Of a DNA stretch of 22,116 bases, positions 1 through 6,644 are shown one piece after another (position 1 is the first letter of the stretch; the number at the start of each line of letters is the position of its first letter). A program made the position numbers and the translations under genes. Location: positions 1 to 22,116 of the forward strand of contig DXDO01000009.1 of assembly GCA_019115425.1 (NCBI GenBank), written 5' to 3'. The notes below the pieces were generated by a model. The model saw nothing but the letters and a program-made list of their open reading frames with translations, was not told where the DNA came from and did not search any database. The stretch comes from Candidatus Agathobaculum merdigallinarum. Lineage in GTDB: Bacteria; Bacillota; Clostridia; Oscillospirales; Butyricicoccaceae.

Positions 1-291
1 CGTTTAGCCGGTCCGGCATTGGGCAGGCCGAGGAAGGACGATCACAGGGACAAAACACAGGATCGTCTGGATGAATGTGAACGTGTGGAGGCAGAGCGCA
101 GGTTCAGTCTGGCAAAGCGGAAATGCGGCATGGGGATGATTACCGCCAGACTGCGTGAAACAGCCGCCCATGTGATTGCCATGTCGGTCCTGCTGCTGAA
201 TCTCCGCAAGATTCAGAGCGCCCTTTTGCGGATTTTGGTGGTGCTGCTCGCCGCTTGGCTCCCTCGCAGGAAATCGTCGTTTGTTCAGTAG
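1..291 (+). CDS. IS4/IS5-superfamily (IS1182-like) transposase, C-terminal part, cut by window edge
   Basis: The frame is open from base 1 to the TAG at 289-291, giving 96 residues that form the end of a DDE transposase. Near the N-terminal end is a Gly-Pro-x-Leu-Gly-Arg-Pro stretch, typical just before the third catalytic residue in IS1182/IS5 transposases. It is followed by R28-x3-E32-x6-K39 (RVEAE, then RRFSLAK), which matches the R(3)E(6)K part of the YREK signature; E32 would be the catalytic glutamate. The last 40 residues are hydrophobic and then basic, as is usual for these proteins. The N-terminal part lies outside the window, so intactness cannot be judged. I could not recognise the right terminal inverted repeat in the 280 bases downstream. 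Confidence 0.75.
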   Translation, partial: RLAGPALGRPRKDDHRDKTQDRLDECERVEAERRFSLAKRKCGMGMITARLRETAAHVIAMSVLLLNLRKIQSALLRILVVLLAAWLPRRKSSFVQ

Positions 292-505
292 ACATTACTT
301 AAAGCCACCTTTCAAACTTTTCATTACCATGCGCTGCTATCTATCTGCTCGGCGCTTCGCTTGACGCCTGCCCATTGCCCGTATGAACAAGGCGCGCTCT
401 GGGGATGCTGAACGGCAGGGGACTATTCCATCCCGTGATTTACGACAAAAAGAGATGCTTTTATGCGCTGCGCCTCGCCTGAGAAAGAGAAAATCTGCCG
501 AAATT

Positions 506-534
506 TTGACAATAGGGACGCTGGATGTTAAAAT
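506..534 (+). promoter_or_regulatory. Sigma-A promoter of the symporter/EFR1 operon
   Basis: A -35 box TTGACA (506-511) and a -10 box TAAAAT (529-534) are separated by exactly 17 bases, 42 bases before the symporter start codon. The rest of the 292-576 gap shows no convincing gene. The 64-codon frame at 383-577 has no ribosome site and no recognisable product. Confidence 0.75.
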
Positions 535-576
535 AATTCGTACCTACTTGCAAAAATTGAGGGGGAATATCATTTG

Positions 577-1770
577 ATGAAGAAGTTATGGTCCAGCCTC
601 CCGTTTCGCCTGCTGCTCGGCGTAGTGGCCGGCATTGTGCTGGGGCAGGTTGCGGGGCCTGCGGTGATGAATGTAGAGGTAACCTTAAAATATGTGATCG
701 GACAGTTTATCAATTTCTGCGTGCCGCTCATCATCATCGGGTTTATCGCGCCGTCGATCGCCAAAATGGGTGCAAACGCCTCGCGGATACTGGGTGTCGC
801 GATCTTATGCGCGTATGTGTCGTCGGTGCTGGCGGCGCTGCTGTCCATGGGCGCGGGCTATGCGATCATTCCGCATCTGTCCATCGTCTCCGTGACGGAC
901 GGTCTGCGCGAGCTGCCCGAGGCGGTGTTCCAGCTGGATATCCCGCAGATCATGAGCGTGATGAGCGCGCTGGTGCTGTCCATCCTGCTGGGTCTGACCG
1001 CTGCGTGGACGCGCGCCAAGACCTTTGCCTCACTGCTGGATGAGTTCCAGAAGATGGTGCTGCGCATGGTTTCGAGCGTGGTGATCCCGGTTTTGCCGCT
1101 GTTTATCATGCTGACCTTCTGTGAGCTGTCCTATCAGGGCACGATCACCGAGCAGCTTCCGGTGTTTATCAAGGTCGTGCTGATCGTCATGGTCGGGCAC
1201 TATATCTGGCTCGCGCTGCTGTATGCGGTGGGCGGTGCCTATTCGGGGGCAAATCCGCTGCGTGTGCTGCGCAATTACGGGCCGGCTTATCTGACCGCGG
1301 TGGGCACGATGTCCTCCGCGGCAACACTCGGTGTTGCGCTGCGCTGCGCGAAAAAGTCCCAGCCGCCTCTGCGCGGGGACATGGTGGATTTCGGCATTCC
1401 ACTGTTTGCCAACATTCATTTGTGCGGCTCGGTGCTGACCGAGGTGTTCTTTGTGATGACGGTTTCACAGATCCTGTATGGCTATATCCCGTCGCTTTCG
1501 TCGATGGTGCTGTTCTGCGTGCTGCTCGGTGTGTTTGCCATTGGTGCGCCGGGTGTGCCAGGCGGCACGGTCGTGGCTTCGCTCGGCCTTATCACCGGTG
1601 TGCTGGGTTTTAACGATACCGGAACCGCGCTGATGCTGACCATTTTTGCCTTGCAGGACAGCTTCGGTACGGCCTGCAACGTGACCGGCGACGGCGCGCT
1701 CACCATGATCCTGACCGGCTATGCCAACAAGCATAATATTCCCGAACAGGAATTGAATTTTGAGCTGTAA
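577..1770 (+). CDS. Dicarboxylate/amino acid:cation symporter (DAACS/SDF family)
   Basis: This is a 397-residue polytopic membrane protein of the GltP/GltPh/DctA family, which couples uptake of glutamate, aspartate or C4-dicarboxylates to Na+ or H+. Seen in the sequence: multiple hydrophobic spans, the serine-rich hairpin motif GTMSSAATLG from residue 243, the glycine/proline-rich GAPGVPGG hairpin near residue 328, and NVTGDGAL from residue 368, which matches the substrate-binding NxxGD segment of the last helices. The length is normal for the family or slightly short. The start is set at ATG 577, 11 bases after AGGGGG; a TTG at 574 is in frame and equally possible. It is followed after 12 bases by the EFR1-type gene. 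The exact substrate cannot be told from sequence. Confidence 0.9.
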   Translation: MKKLWSSLPFRLLLGVVAGIVLGQVAGPAVMNVEVTLKYVIGQFINFCVPLIIIGFIAPSIAKMGANASRILGVAILCAYVSSVLAALLSMGAGYAIIPHLSIVSVTDGLRELPEAVFQLDIPQIMSVMSALVLSILLGLTAAWTRAKTFASLLDEFQKMVLRMVSSVVIPVLPLFIMLTFCELSYQGTITEQLPVFIKVVLIVMVGHYIWLALLYAVGGAYSGANPLRVLRNYGPAYLTAVGTMSSAATLGVALRCAKKSQPPLRGDMVDFGIPLFANIHLCGSVLTEVFFVMTVSQILYGYIPSLSSMVLFCVLLGVFAIGAPGVPGGTVVASLGLITGVLGFNDTGTALMLTIFALQDSFGTACNVTGDGALTMILTGYANKHNIPEQELNFEL

Positions 1771-1782
1771 GGGAGGATTTGC

Positions 1783-2544
1783 ATGTTAAGCCGAATCAAA
1801 GTCGTGCATTTCAGCCCCACGGGCGGTACACGGCGGGCGGCGCTGCTGCTGGCAGAGGGCATGGTCGCCGACATAGAGGAGATCGATCTCTGTAGGCCGG
1901 AAACGCAGGCGTATTCATTTGGAGCGGATGATGTAGTGCTGGTTGCGGGGCCGGTTTACGGAGGAAGGCTTCCGACGCTGATGGTCGAGCGGCTCAAGGC
2001 GTATACGGGCGGCGGTGCCCGCGTGGTATCCGCGGTGGTTTATGGCGGCCGCGCGTATGAGGATGCACTTGTCGAGCTGGATGATCTGCTGGAATCGCAG
2101 GGGTTCCGCGTGACCGCCGCCGCTGCGCTGCTCGCGGAGCACTCGATTGTACATTTGCTCGCGGCAGGGCGGCCGGACGCGCAGGACAAGGCGCAGCTCA
2201 TGGCGTTCGGCGCGCGTATCGCTGCCAAGCTGGAGCGAGGCGAAACCGCCGCGCCTAAGGTGCCGGGCAATCGGCCGTATAAGGAGTGGGCGGGAATGTC
2301 CGCCGTGCCGGTGGTTTCAGAGGCTTGTACTGCCTGCGGCGCCTGTGCGCAGCAGTGTCCGGCGCAGGCGATCCCGCAGGATGATCCGCGTCAAACCGAC
2401 GCGGCCCGCTGCATCACCTGTATGCGCTGTGCGGCAGTATGTCCGCAGCAGGCGCGTGCGCTGCCTGCGCCCGTTCTGCAGATGCTGACGCAAAAGCTGT
2501 CGCCGTTTGTGAATAAACGACAGGAAAATGAATTGTACTTATGA
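1783..2544 (+). CDS. EFR1-type flavodoxin/4Fe-4S ferredoxin fusion protein
   Basis: This 253-residue cytosolic electron-transfer protein has an N-terminal flavodoxin fold with an FMN phosphate loop (FSPTGGTRRAA, residues 10-20) and a GPVYGGRLP segment at 57-64 in the position of the second FMN loop. The C-terminal bacterial ferredoxin domain has two 4Fe-4S motifs, C182-x2-C185-x2-C188-x3-C192-P and C210-x2-C213-x2-C216-x3-C220-P. This architecture is typical of the EFR1 family of anaerobic Clostridia, whose physiological partner is usually unknown. GGGAGG lies 7 bases before ATG 1783. It probably forms an operon with the symporter, but nothing shows a functional link. No key cysteine is missing. 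Confidence 0.88.
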   Translation: MLSRIKVVHFSPTGGTRRAALLLAEGMVADIEEIDLCRPETQAYSFGADDVVLVAGPVYGGRLPTLMVERLKAYTGGGARVVSAVVYGGRAYEDALVELDDLLESQGFRVTAAAALLAEHSIVHLLAAGRPDAQDKAQLMAFGARIAAKLERGETAAPKVPGNRPYKEWAGMSAVPVVSEACTACGACAQQCPAQAIPQDDPRQTDAARCITCMRCAAVCPQQARALPAPVLQMLTQKLSPFVNKRQENELYL

Positions 2545-2546
2545 TA

Positions 2547-2584
2547 AAAAGGACTGCGACCCAAGGGCGGGCCGCGGTCCTTTT
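2547..2584. terminator. Bidirectional intrinsic terminator between converging operons
   Basis: AAAAGGACTGCG (2547-2558) pairs with CGCGGTCCTTTT (2573-2584), a 12-bp stem with one G-T pair. It starts 3 bases after the EFR1 stop and ends in T4 on the plus strand. Read on the minus strand it ends in TTTTTATCAT, so it can also close the Dlt-like operon that stops at 2637. Confidence 0.85.
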
Positions 2585-2636
2585 GCGTTGAAATATGATA
2601 TTGACGCCGTAAAAGCGGGCGTGGTTGGAATTTTCG

Positions 2637-3617
2637 TCATGGTGCTTGACGAAATTGTGGGTTCGCGTAAGTGCTGCGATAGCGCTTCAGCGCTTCATTC
2701 CAGCTGTTATAAGCTGCGGAGGGACGGTTGTCGGGCAGCGTAAACGTTTGCTTGAGGTACTGCCCGAGGTAGGCGGTCACCTTGACCGCGCCACGGTAGT
2801 TGAGATGATCGCCCTTATCGCGCGTATCGGTTTTCCAGTCGATCGGCACTTTGTCCGGCATCAGATTGAGATCAAGATAGGGCAGGCCGTGCTCGGCGGC
2901 AAAGGCTGCGATGCGGTTGTGCCGCGCATAGTTCCAGTTCAACGTGCTCGGCGTGCTGACGAGGACCAGCTGTGTGCCGTGTTTCTCACAAAGGTCGAGC
3001 ATATCTTGCAGGCAGTTGATGTTGAGCAGAGGGATCTCTTTCATCTGGTCGGTGGGCTGCATATGCCGTCGAGCGTCGGCCGCTGCAACCTTGTTATTAT
3101 ACCGGTAGCCCTTGAGGTCATCTGTCCAGGTATAGCCCATTGGGCCGCTGAGATCGTTGACGGTCAGCGCCTTCCACCGGTCATGATAGCGCAGAACGGA
3201 AAACAGTGATTTGGCGCGGGAAAGCAGATAGTCGTTGAAGGTATAGGGGCGGAAGATCGCGTTGGTCTCCAGAATGACGACCTTGGGGCTTTGGCGCTCA
3301 AGCGCCTGCCGGAGAAAACGGTGCGAATCATACAGCGGCTGGGCCGAGGTGCTGCACAGGTAGGAGGTAAATCCGTGTTCCGCCCACATCTGCATGGGAG
3401 AGATCGAGCTGTACGCCTCGCTGTCGCCCACGACCAGCACGTCGATGGAGTGATCGCGTTCGCCGAGGATGCCGCCCGCAAACAGCTCGTCGCTGCCCAC
3501 GCCGAATGTTTTGTGGTTGTTTTTCGGCATAAACAGGAAGGAAGCTGTCAGCAGCAGGGCTCCGAGCAGTGCCAAAAAACACGCGCCCTTGGCGAGCAGC
3601 GCAATACAGGTTTTCAT
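2637..3617 (-). CDS. Membrane-anchored SGNH/DltD-like protein of the Dlt-like operon
   Basis: The 326-residue product has one N-terminal membrane segment (about residues 6-30) and an outside SGNH-hydrolase-like domain. Seen: the nucleophile block VVGDSEAY with S66, STSAQPLYD at 89-97 where SGNH proteins carry block II, VVILETNA at 113-120, and the C-terminal block DKGDHLNYRGA with D267/D270 and H271 as the likely Asp/His of the triad. It is the last gene of the operon. In dlt-type clusters the DltD or AlgJ/AlgX-like partner helps the MBOAT move an acyl or aminoacyl group onto an extracellular polymer. ATG 3617 is preferred because AAGGAGG lies 6 bases upstream; the TTG at 3623 sits directly against that site. 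Eleven bases separate it from the MBOAT gene. The substrate is unknown. Confidence 0.82.
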   Translation of the reverse strand: MKTCIALLAKGACFLALLGALLLTASFLFMPKNNHKTFGVGSDELFAGGILGERDHSIDVLVVGDSEAYSSISPMQMWAEHGFTSYLCSTSAQPLYDSHRFLRQALERQSPKVVILETNAIFRPYTFNDYLLSRAKSLFSVLRYHDRWKALTVNDLSGPMGYTWTDDLKGYRYNNKVAAADARRHMQPTDQMKEIPLLNINCLQDMLDLCEKHGTQLVLVSTPSTLNWNYARHNRIAAFAAEHGLPYLDLNLMPDKVPIDWKTDTRDKGDHLNYRGAVKVTAYLGQYLKQTFTLPDNRPSAAYNSWNEALKRYRSTYANPQFRQAP

Positions 3618-3628
3618 TGACAACCTCC

Positions 3629-5221
3629 TTAAAATGCGGCATAGATTGGATCGACCGGCACATAGCCGACCCCGTATGCGCCGAAGATAACGACGAAAAG
3701 GATGGCGGAATAATACACCGACCAGCGGATCGCGATATGCTGTCGCGCAACCGTTTCCCGTATGGGGATACCGCGTTCGCGCAGTGCACCGACCGCGAAC
3801 ACAAGCAGTACAGCCACAGCCGTGATGAAAAAGTCATGTCCATCCATGCCTAGACCAAGGAACGCGCCGTCGGTGAAGGAACGCAGTGAAAAGTCCGTGA
3901 TCATGCGCCGGAACATGGAAAGTCCGGCGCGCAGCCCTTCCGCACGGAAAAACAGCTCGCCTACACAGACCAGCAGGGCAGTGCGCACGATGCAGAACAC
4001 GCGGTACGGTATGGCATCACGGTTGATATGCAGGGTGTCCGCTACACGGCGCGAGAGCGGCGCGGTCAGGCTGCCGCACAGGATGAGCGCAAAGTGGTAC
4101 AGGCCGAAAAAGATATACTGCCAGCCTGCGCCGTGCCACAGGCCGTTGCACAGCCATACGGCGAGCAGAGCGAAGGAACCCGCAAGCAGTGGGCCAAAAT
4201 GGCTGCCCAGCCGCCGGCGCGCCGCGCTGGTCAGTTTTTTGAGCGGTCCGGACATGGAGAGAGGGTAGAAAATGTAATCCTTGAACCATGCGCCGAGCGT
4301 GATATGCCAGCGCATCCAGAACTCCTGAATGCTTGTTGAGAAAAACGGTTGGCGGAAGTTCTCCGGCAGACGAAGGCCGAAGATCTCCGCGCTGCCGATG
4401 ACCACATCCATTGTACCGGAGAATTCCATGTACAGCTGGCAGGTGTAGCACACCATGGCGAGAGCGGTTACGCCGCCGTCAAAGGCGGTGGGAGTGGAGA
4501 ACACGTTTTTGATTAGAATGTTGAGCCGATCGGCAATGACGATTTTTTTCATCATACCGAACAGAATGCGCTGCATGCCGAAGGTCAGATTGCGCCAGGT
4601 GAGCGGGCGGCCTTCCCAAAGCGGCAGGGCGGTCTGCTCGTAGCGGCAGATCGGTCCCTCCATGATCTGCGGAAAAAAGCCGAGAAACAGCATCAGGCGG
4701 CCCAGATTACGGTCTGCGCGGATAGCTCCGCGGTATACGTCGATCAGATAAGCGGCTGCTTGCAGTGTATAGAACGAAATGCCGATGGGCAGTACAAAGG
4801 CAGGAATGGGCAGGCTGAGGGGCAGGCGCAGCGCGTCCAGCAGGCGGTTTAAGTTGACGCTGAAAAACGCGGCGTACTTCAGCGTGAGCAGTGTGCCGAT
4901 ATATAGCAGCAGGGCGAACAGCAGGATGCGCCGCAGCCGCCGCTGGAACGTCGCCTGGATCGCCTTGCGCTCGGCCTTGTCCACTGCGGCGAGCATCCGA
5001 TTGCGCTCCTCCTGCACGGCGGACAGCCATAAGCCGAAGTGGTGCAGGGAAAAGGAGGAGACCAGAAGGAACACAATCAGCTTCCCGCTGACCATCCAGA
5101 AAAAGACATAGCTTGCCGCAAGCAGCACTTTCCAGCGGTGGCGCTGCGGCAGGACAGCGTAGCACAGCACCACCGCGGGAAGAAATATGCCCAGATACAG
5201 CAGCGAGCAGTAGGAGGCCAT
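3629..5221 (-). CDS. MBOAT-family acyltransferase (DltB/AlgI-like)
   Basis: The 530-residue integral membrane O-acyltransferase has around ten hydrophobic spans. Family motifs are all present: LPIGISFYTLQ at 144-154, FFPQIMEGPICRY at 182-194, RWHITLGAWFKDYIF at 304-318 (H306) and NGLWHGAGW at 359-367, where H363 is the invariant catalytic histidine. DltB moves D-alanine from the carrier protein to teichoic acid across the membrane; AlgI-type relatives move acetyl groups. Because a carrier protein and an adenylation enzyme are encoded immediately upstream, an aminoacyl-type transfer is more likely here than acetylation. The start codon ATG 5221 comes 3 bases after the carrier stop, so translation is probably coupled. 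The length is somewhat above typical DltB (about 400) and close to AlgI-type proteins. Confidence 0.92.
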   Translation of the reverse strand: MASYCSLLYLGIFLPAVVLCYAVLPQRHRWKVLLAASYVFFWMVSGKLIVFLLVSSFSLHHFGLWLSAVQEERNRMLAAVDKAERKAIQATFQRRLRRILLFALLLYIGTLLTLKYAAFFSVNLNRLLDALRLPLSLPIPAFVLPIGISFYTLQAAAYLIDVYRGAIRADRNLGRLMLFLGFFPQIMEGPICRYEQTALPLWEGRPLTWRNLTFGMQRILFGMMKKIVIADRLNILIKNVFSTPTAFDGGVTALAMVCYTCQLYMEFSGTMDVVIGSAEIFGLRLPENFRQPFFSTSIQEFWMRWHITLGAWFKDYIFYPLSMSGPLKKLTSAARRRLGSHFGPLLAGSFALLAVWLCNGLWHGAGWQYIFFGLYHFALILCGSLTAPLSRRVADTLHINRDAIPYRVFCIVRTALLVCVGELFFRAEGLRAGLSMFRRMITDFSLRSFTDGAFLGLGMDGHDFFITAVAVLLVFAVGALRERGIPIRETVARQHIAIRWSVYYSAILFVVIFGAYGVGYVPVDPIYAAF

Positions 5222-5224
5222 CGG

Positions 5225-5455
5225 TCAGCCTTCCTCTTGCAGGCGCTCGATCATCGCCCATATGGCATCGGCGGAGTTGAAGTTTGTAGGCACGATCTCG
5301 ACCGTGGGGACGGTGACATCAAATTCCTCCTCCAATTCGGCCACCAGCGCCAGAATGGTGAGCGAATCCAGATAGCGACCGTCAATCAGGTCACGGCAGG
5401 ACGCGTAATCCACGCTGGGCTGCAAGCCCTGTAAAATTGCGATCAGCTTTTCCAT
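5225..5455 (-). CDS. Acyl/aminoacyl carrier protein (DltC-like)
   Basis: This is a 76-residue acidic carrier protein. The phosphopantetheine attachment site is S31 in YLDSLTILALVAELEEEF (residues 28-45), and the C-terminal segment IVPTNFNSADAIWAMIERL has the NF-S spacing of the fourth carrier helix. It would carry the amino acid activated by the adenylation enzyme (6641-8161) to the MBOAT protein. The start is set at ATG 5455, with AAGGAAG about 7 bases upstream. An in-frame ATG at 5473 has no ribosome site and would add six basic/polar residues. The first 65 bases overlap the 3' end of the decarboxylase gene in another frame, which is long for neighbouring operon genes. Confidence 0.88.
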   Translation of the reverse strand: MEKLIAILQGLQPSVDYASCRDLIDGRYLDSLTILALVAELEEEFDVTVPTVEIVPTNFNSADAIWAMIERLQEEG

Positions 5456-6644
5456 AGTAGTTCTTCCTTTCATAGTCGGGGGTGTTGAGCCGGTCGGTGG
5501 CGAGCGATTCGCGCACGAGCAGCGGTTTGCCGTCCGGCAGAAGCAGTGCCACGCGCGGGAGCGCGCGGCTGAGAAACAGCGAGAGGCCCTCGGTCATGCA
5601 GTATGCGCCGGTGTTTTCAAAGGCGAGTATATCGCCGCATTTCAGATCGGGGACAGGAAGCTGCTTGACCAATATATCGTTGACCGTGCACAGCGAACCG
5701 CATATATTCCATGCTTCGGTTTCACCGGTGCGCGGCGGATGCAGACGCAGGTGCGGCCGCTGCATCGCCATGCTTTGTCCGTAGTAGACCAGCTGGTGTA
5801 TGCCGCCGTCTACGATCGCATAGTTCTGGTTTTTGCTGCGCTTGACATCGACCACACGGGTCAGGTAGGTGCCGCAGGAGGCCGCGATGCTGCGTCCCAG
5901 CTCCAGCGTGATTTTTGCCTTACAGCGCAGGCCGGAGAGCAGCGCGGAAAACGACGCGAGGAACGCAGCTTCGTCAAAAGCTGCATCCTCAAAGTAGCAG
6001 ACCGGAAAGCCCGGGCCGAATTCCAACTCCTGTACGGCAAAACCCAGCTCGTTTTTCAGGGAAAGGGCGAATGCATCGAGCGTTTCCAATTCGCGCCGCA
6101 GCCGTTTGAGCGAGGATTTTTGCGTGCCGGAGAAATATTGCAGGCCCCGAATGTTTATAAAAGGATGCTCCGCGCGGCTGCGCACCAGCTGCAGAATTTC
6201 CTGTGTCTCCAGACCGAACTGGTTGCCGCTGGTCAGACGCAGCAGTACATGGATGGGTCGCGCATACCGCGTCGCCAGCACGCTGAGTAGGTGAAACTGC
6301 CGCATGGATTCCACGGTGTACAGCTGCGGGCCGTTTTTCTGCGCGAGCATTTGCTCCATGACAGCGGGCGTCTTGTACACGCCCGAAATCACCTGCTGCG
6401 CTGCAGGGATGTGCGAGCGGCGGCAGATCGAGGTCTCGCCCGGCGAGCAGACCTCAAACCGCTCTACAAAGCCGCGAAGCTCATGCAGCACAAAGGGATT
6501 GGCCTTGACCGCATAGCACAGGCCAACATTTGTGGGCAGGGCGTGCCGTAGAGCAGCGATGCGCTCCCTCACGACACGAATATCAAAAACATACAACGGA
6601 GTACGGTACTGCGTGGTCAGGCGTTCGATTTGCAGATCGGTCAT
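5391..6644 (-). CDS. Fold-type III PLP-dependent decarboxylase (LysA/BtrK-like)
   Basis: The 417-residue enzyme has an alanine-racemase-like N-terminal barrel and a C-terminal sheet domain. Seen: K47 in YAVKANP (Schiff-base lysine), FEVCSPGE at 63-70, ISGVYKTP at 86-93, SGNQFGL at 139-145, GPGFPV at 210-215 (phosphate binding), ELGR at 248-251, IVDGGIHQ at 277-284, the catalytic-type C319 in CGSLCTVND, and GAY at 346-348. C319 and the Asp after it argue for decarboxylase rather than racemase. The His of the usual HxGS motif is replaced by F171 (FSGTQ), a feature I associate with decarboxylases outside the classical DapDC group. ATG 6644 overlaps the adenylation stop (ATGA). The substrate could be a free diamino acid or, as in BtrK of butirosin synthesis, a carrier-bound acidic amino acid; the sequence alone cannot decide. 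Confidence 0.88.
   Translation of the reverse strand: MTDLQIERLTTQYRTPLYVFDIRVVRERIAALRHALPTNVGLCYAVKANPFVLHELRGFVERFEVCSPGETSICRRSHIPAAQQVISGVYKTPAVMEQMLAQKNGPQLYTVESMRQFHLLSVLATRYARPIHVLLRLTSGNQFGLETQEILQLVRSRAEHPFINIRGLQYFSGTQKSSLKRLRRELETLDAFALSLKNELGFAVQELEFGPGFPVCYFEDAAFDEAAFLASFSALLSGLRCKAKITLELGRSIAASCGTYLTRVVDVKRSKNQNYAIVDGGIHQLVYYGQSMAMQRPHLRLHPPRTGETEAWNICGSLCTVNDILVKQLPVPDLKCGDILAFENTGAYCMTEGLSLFLSRALPRVALLLPDGKPLLVRESLATDRLNTPDYERKNYYGKADRNFTGLAAQRGLRVLP

Noticed and set aside
292..505. Search for the right end of the insertion sequence
   Set aside because: No match to the TGTTGCAAAATA-type ends of the MITE and no convincing inverted repeat could be named without the left end.
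383..577. 64-codon plus-strand frame between transposase and symporter
   Set aside because: No ribosome site and no recognisable product, and the symporter promoter lies inside it.
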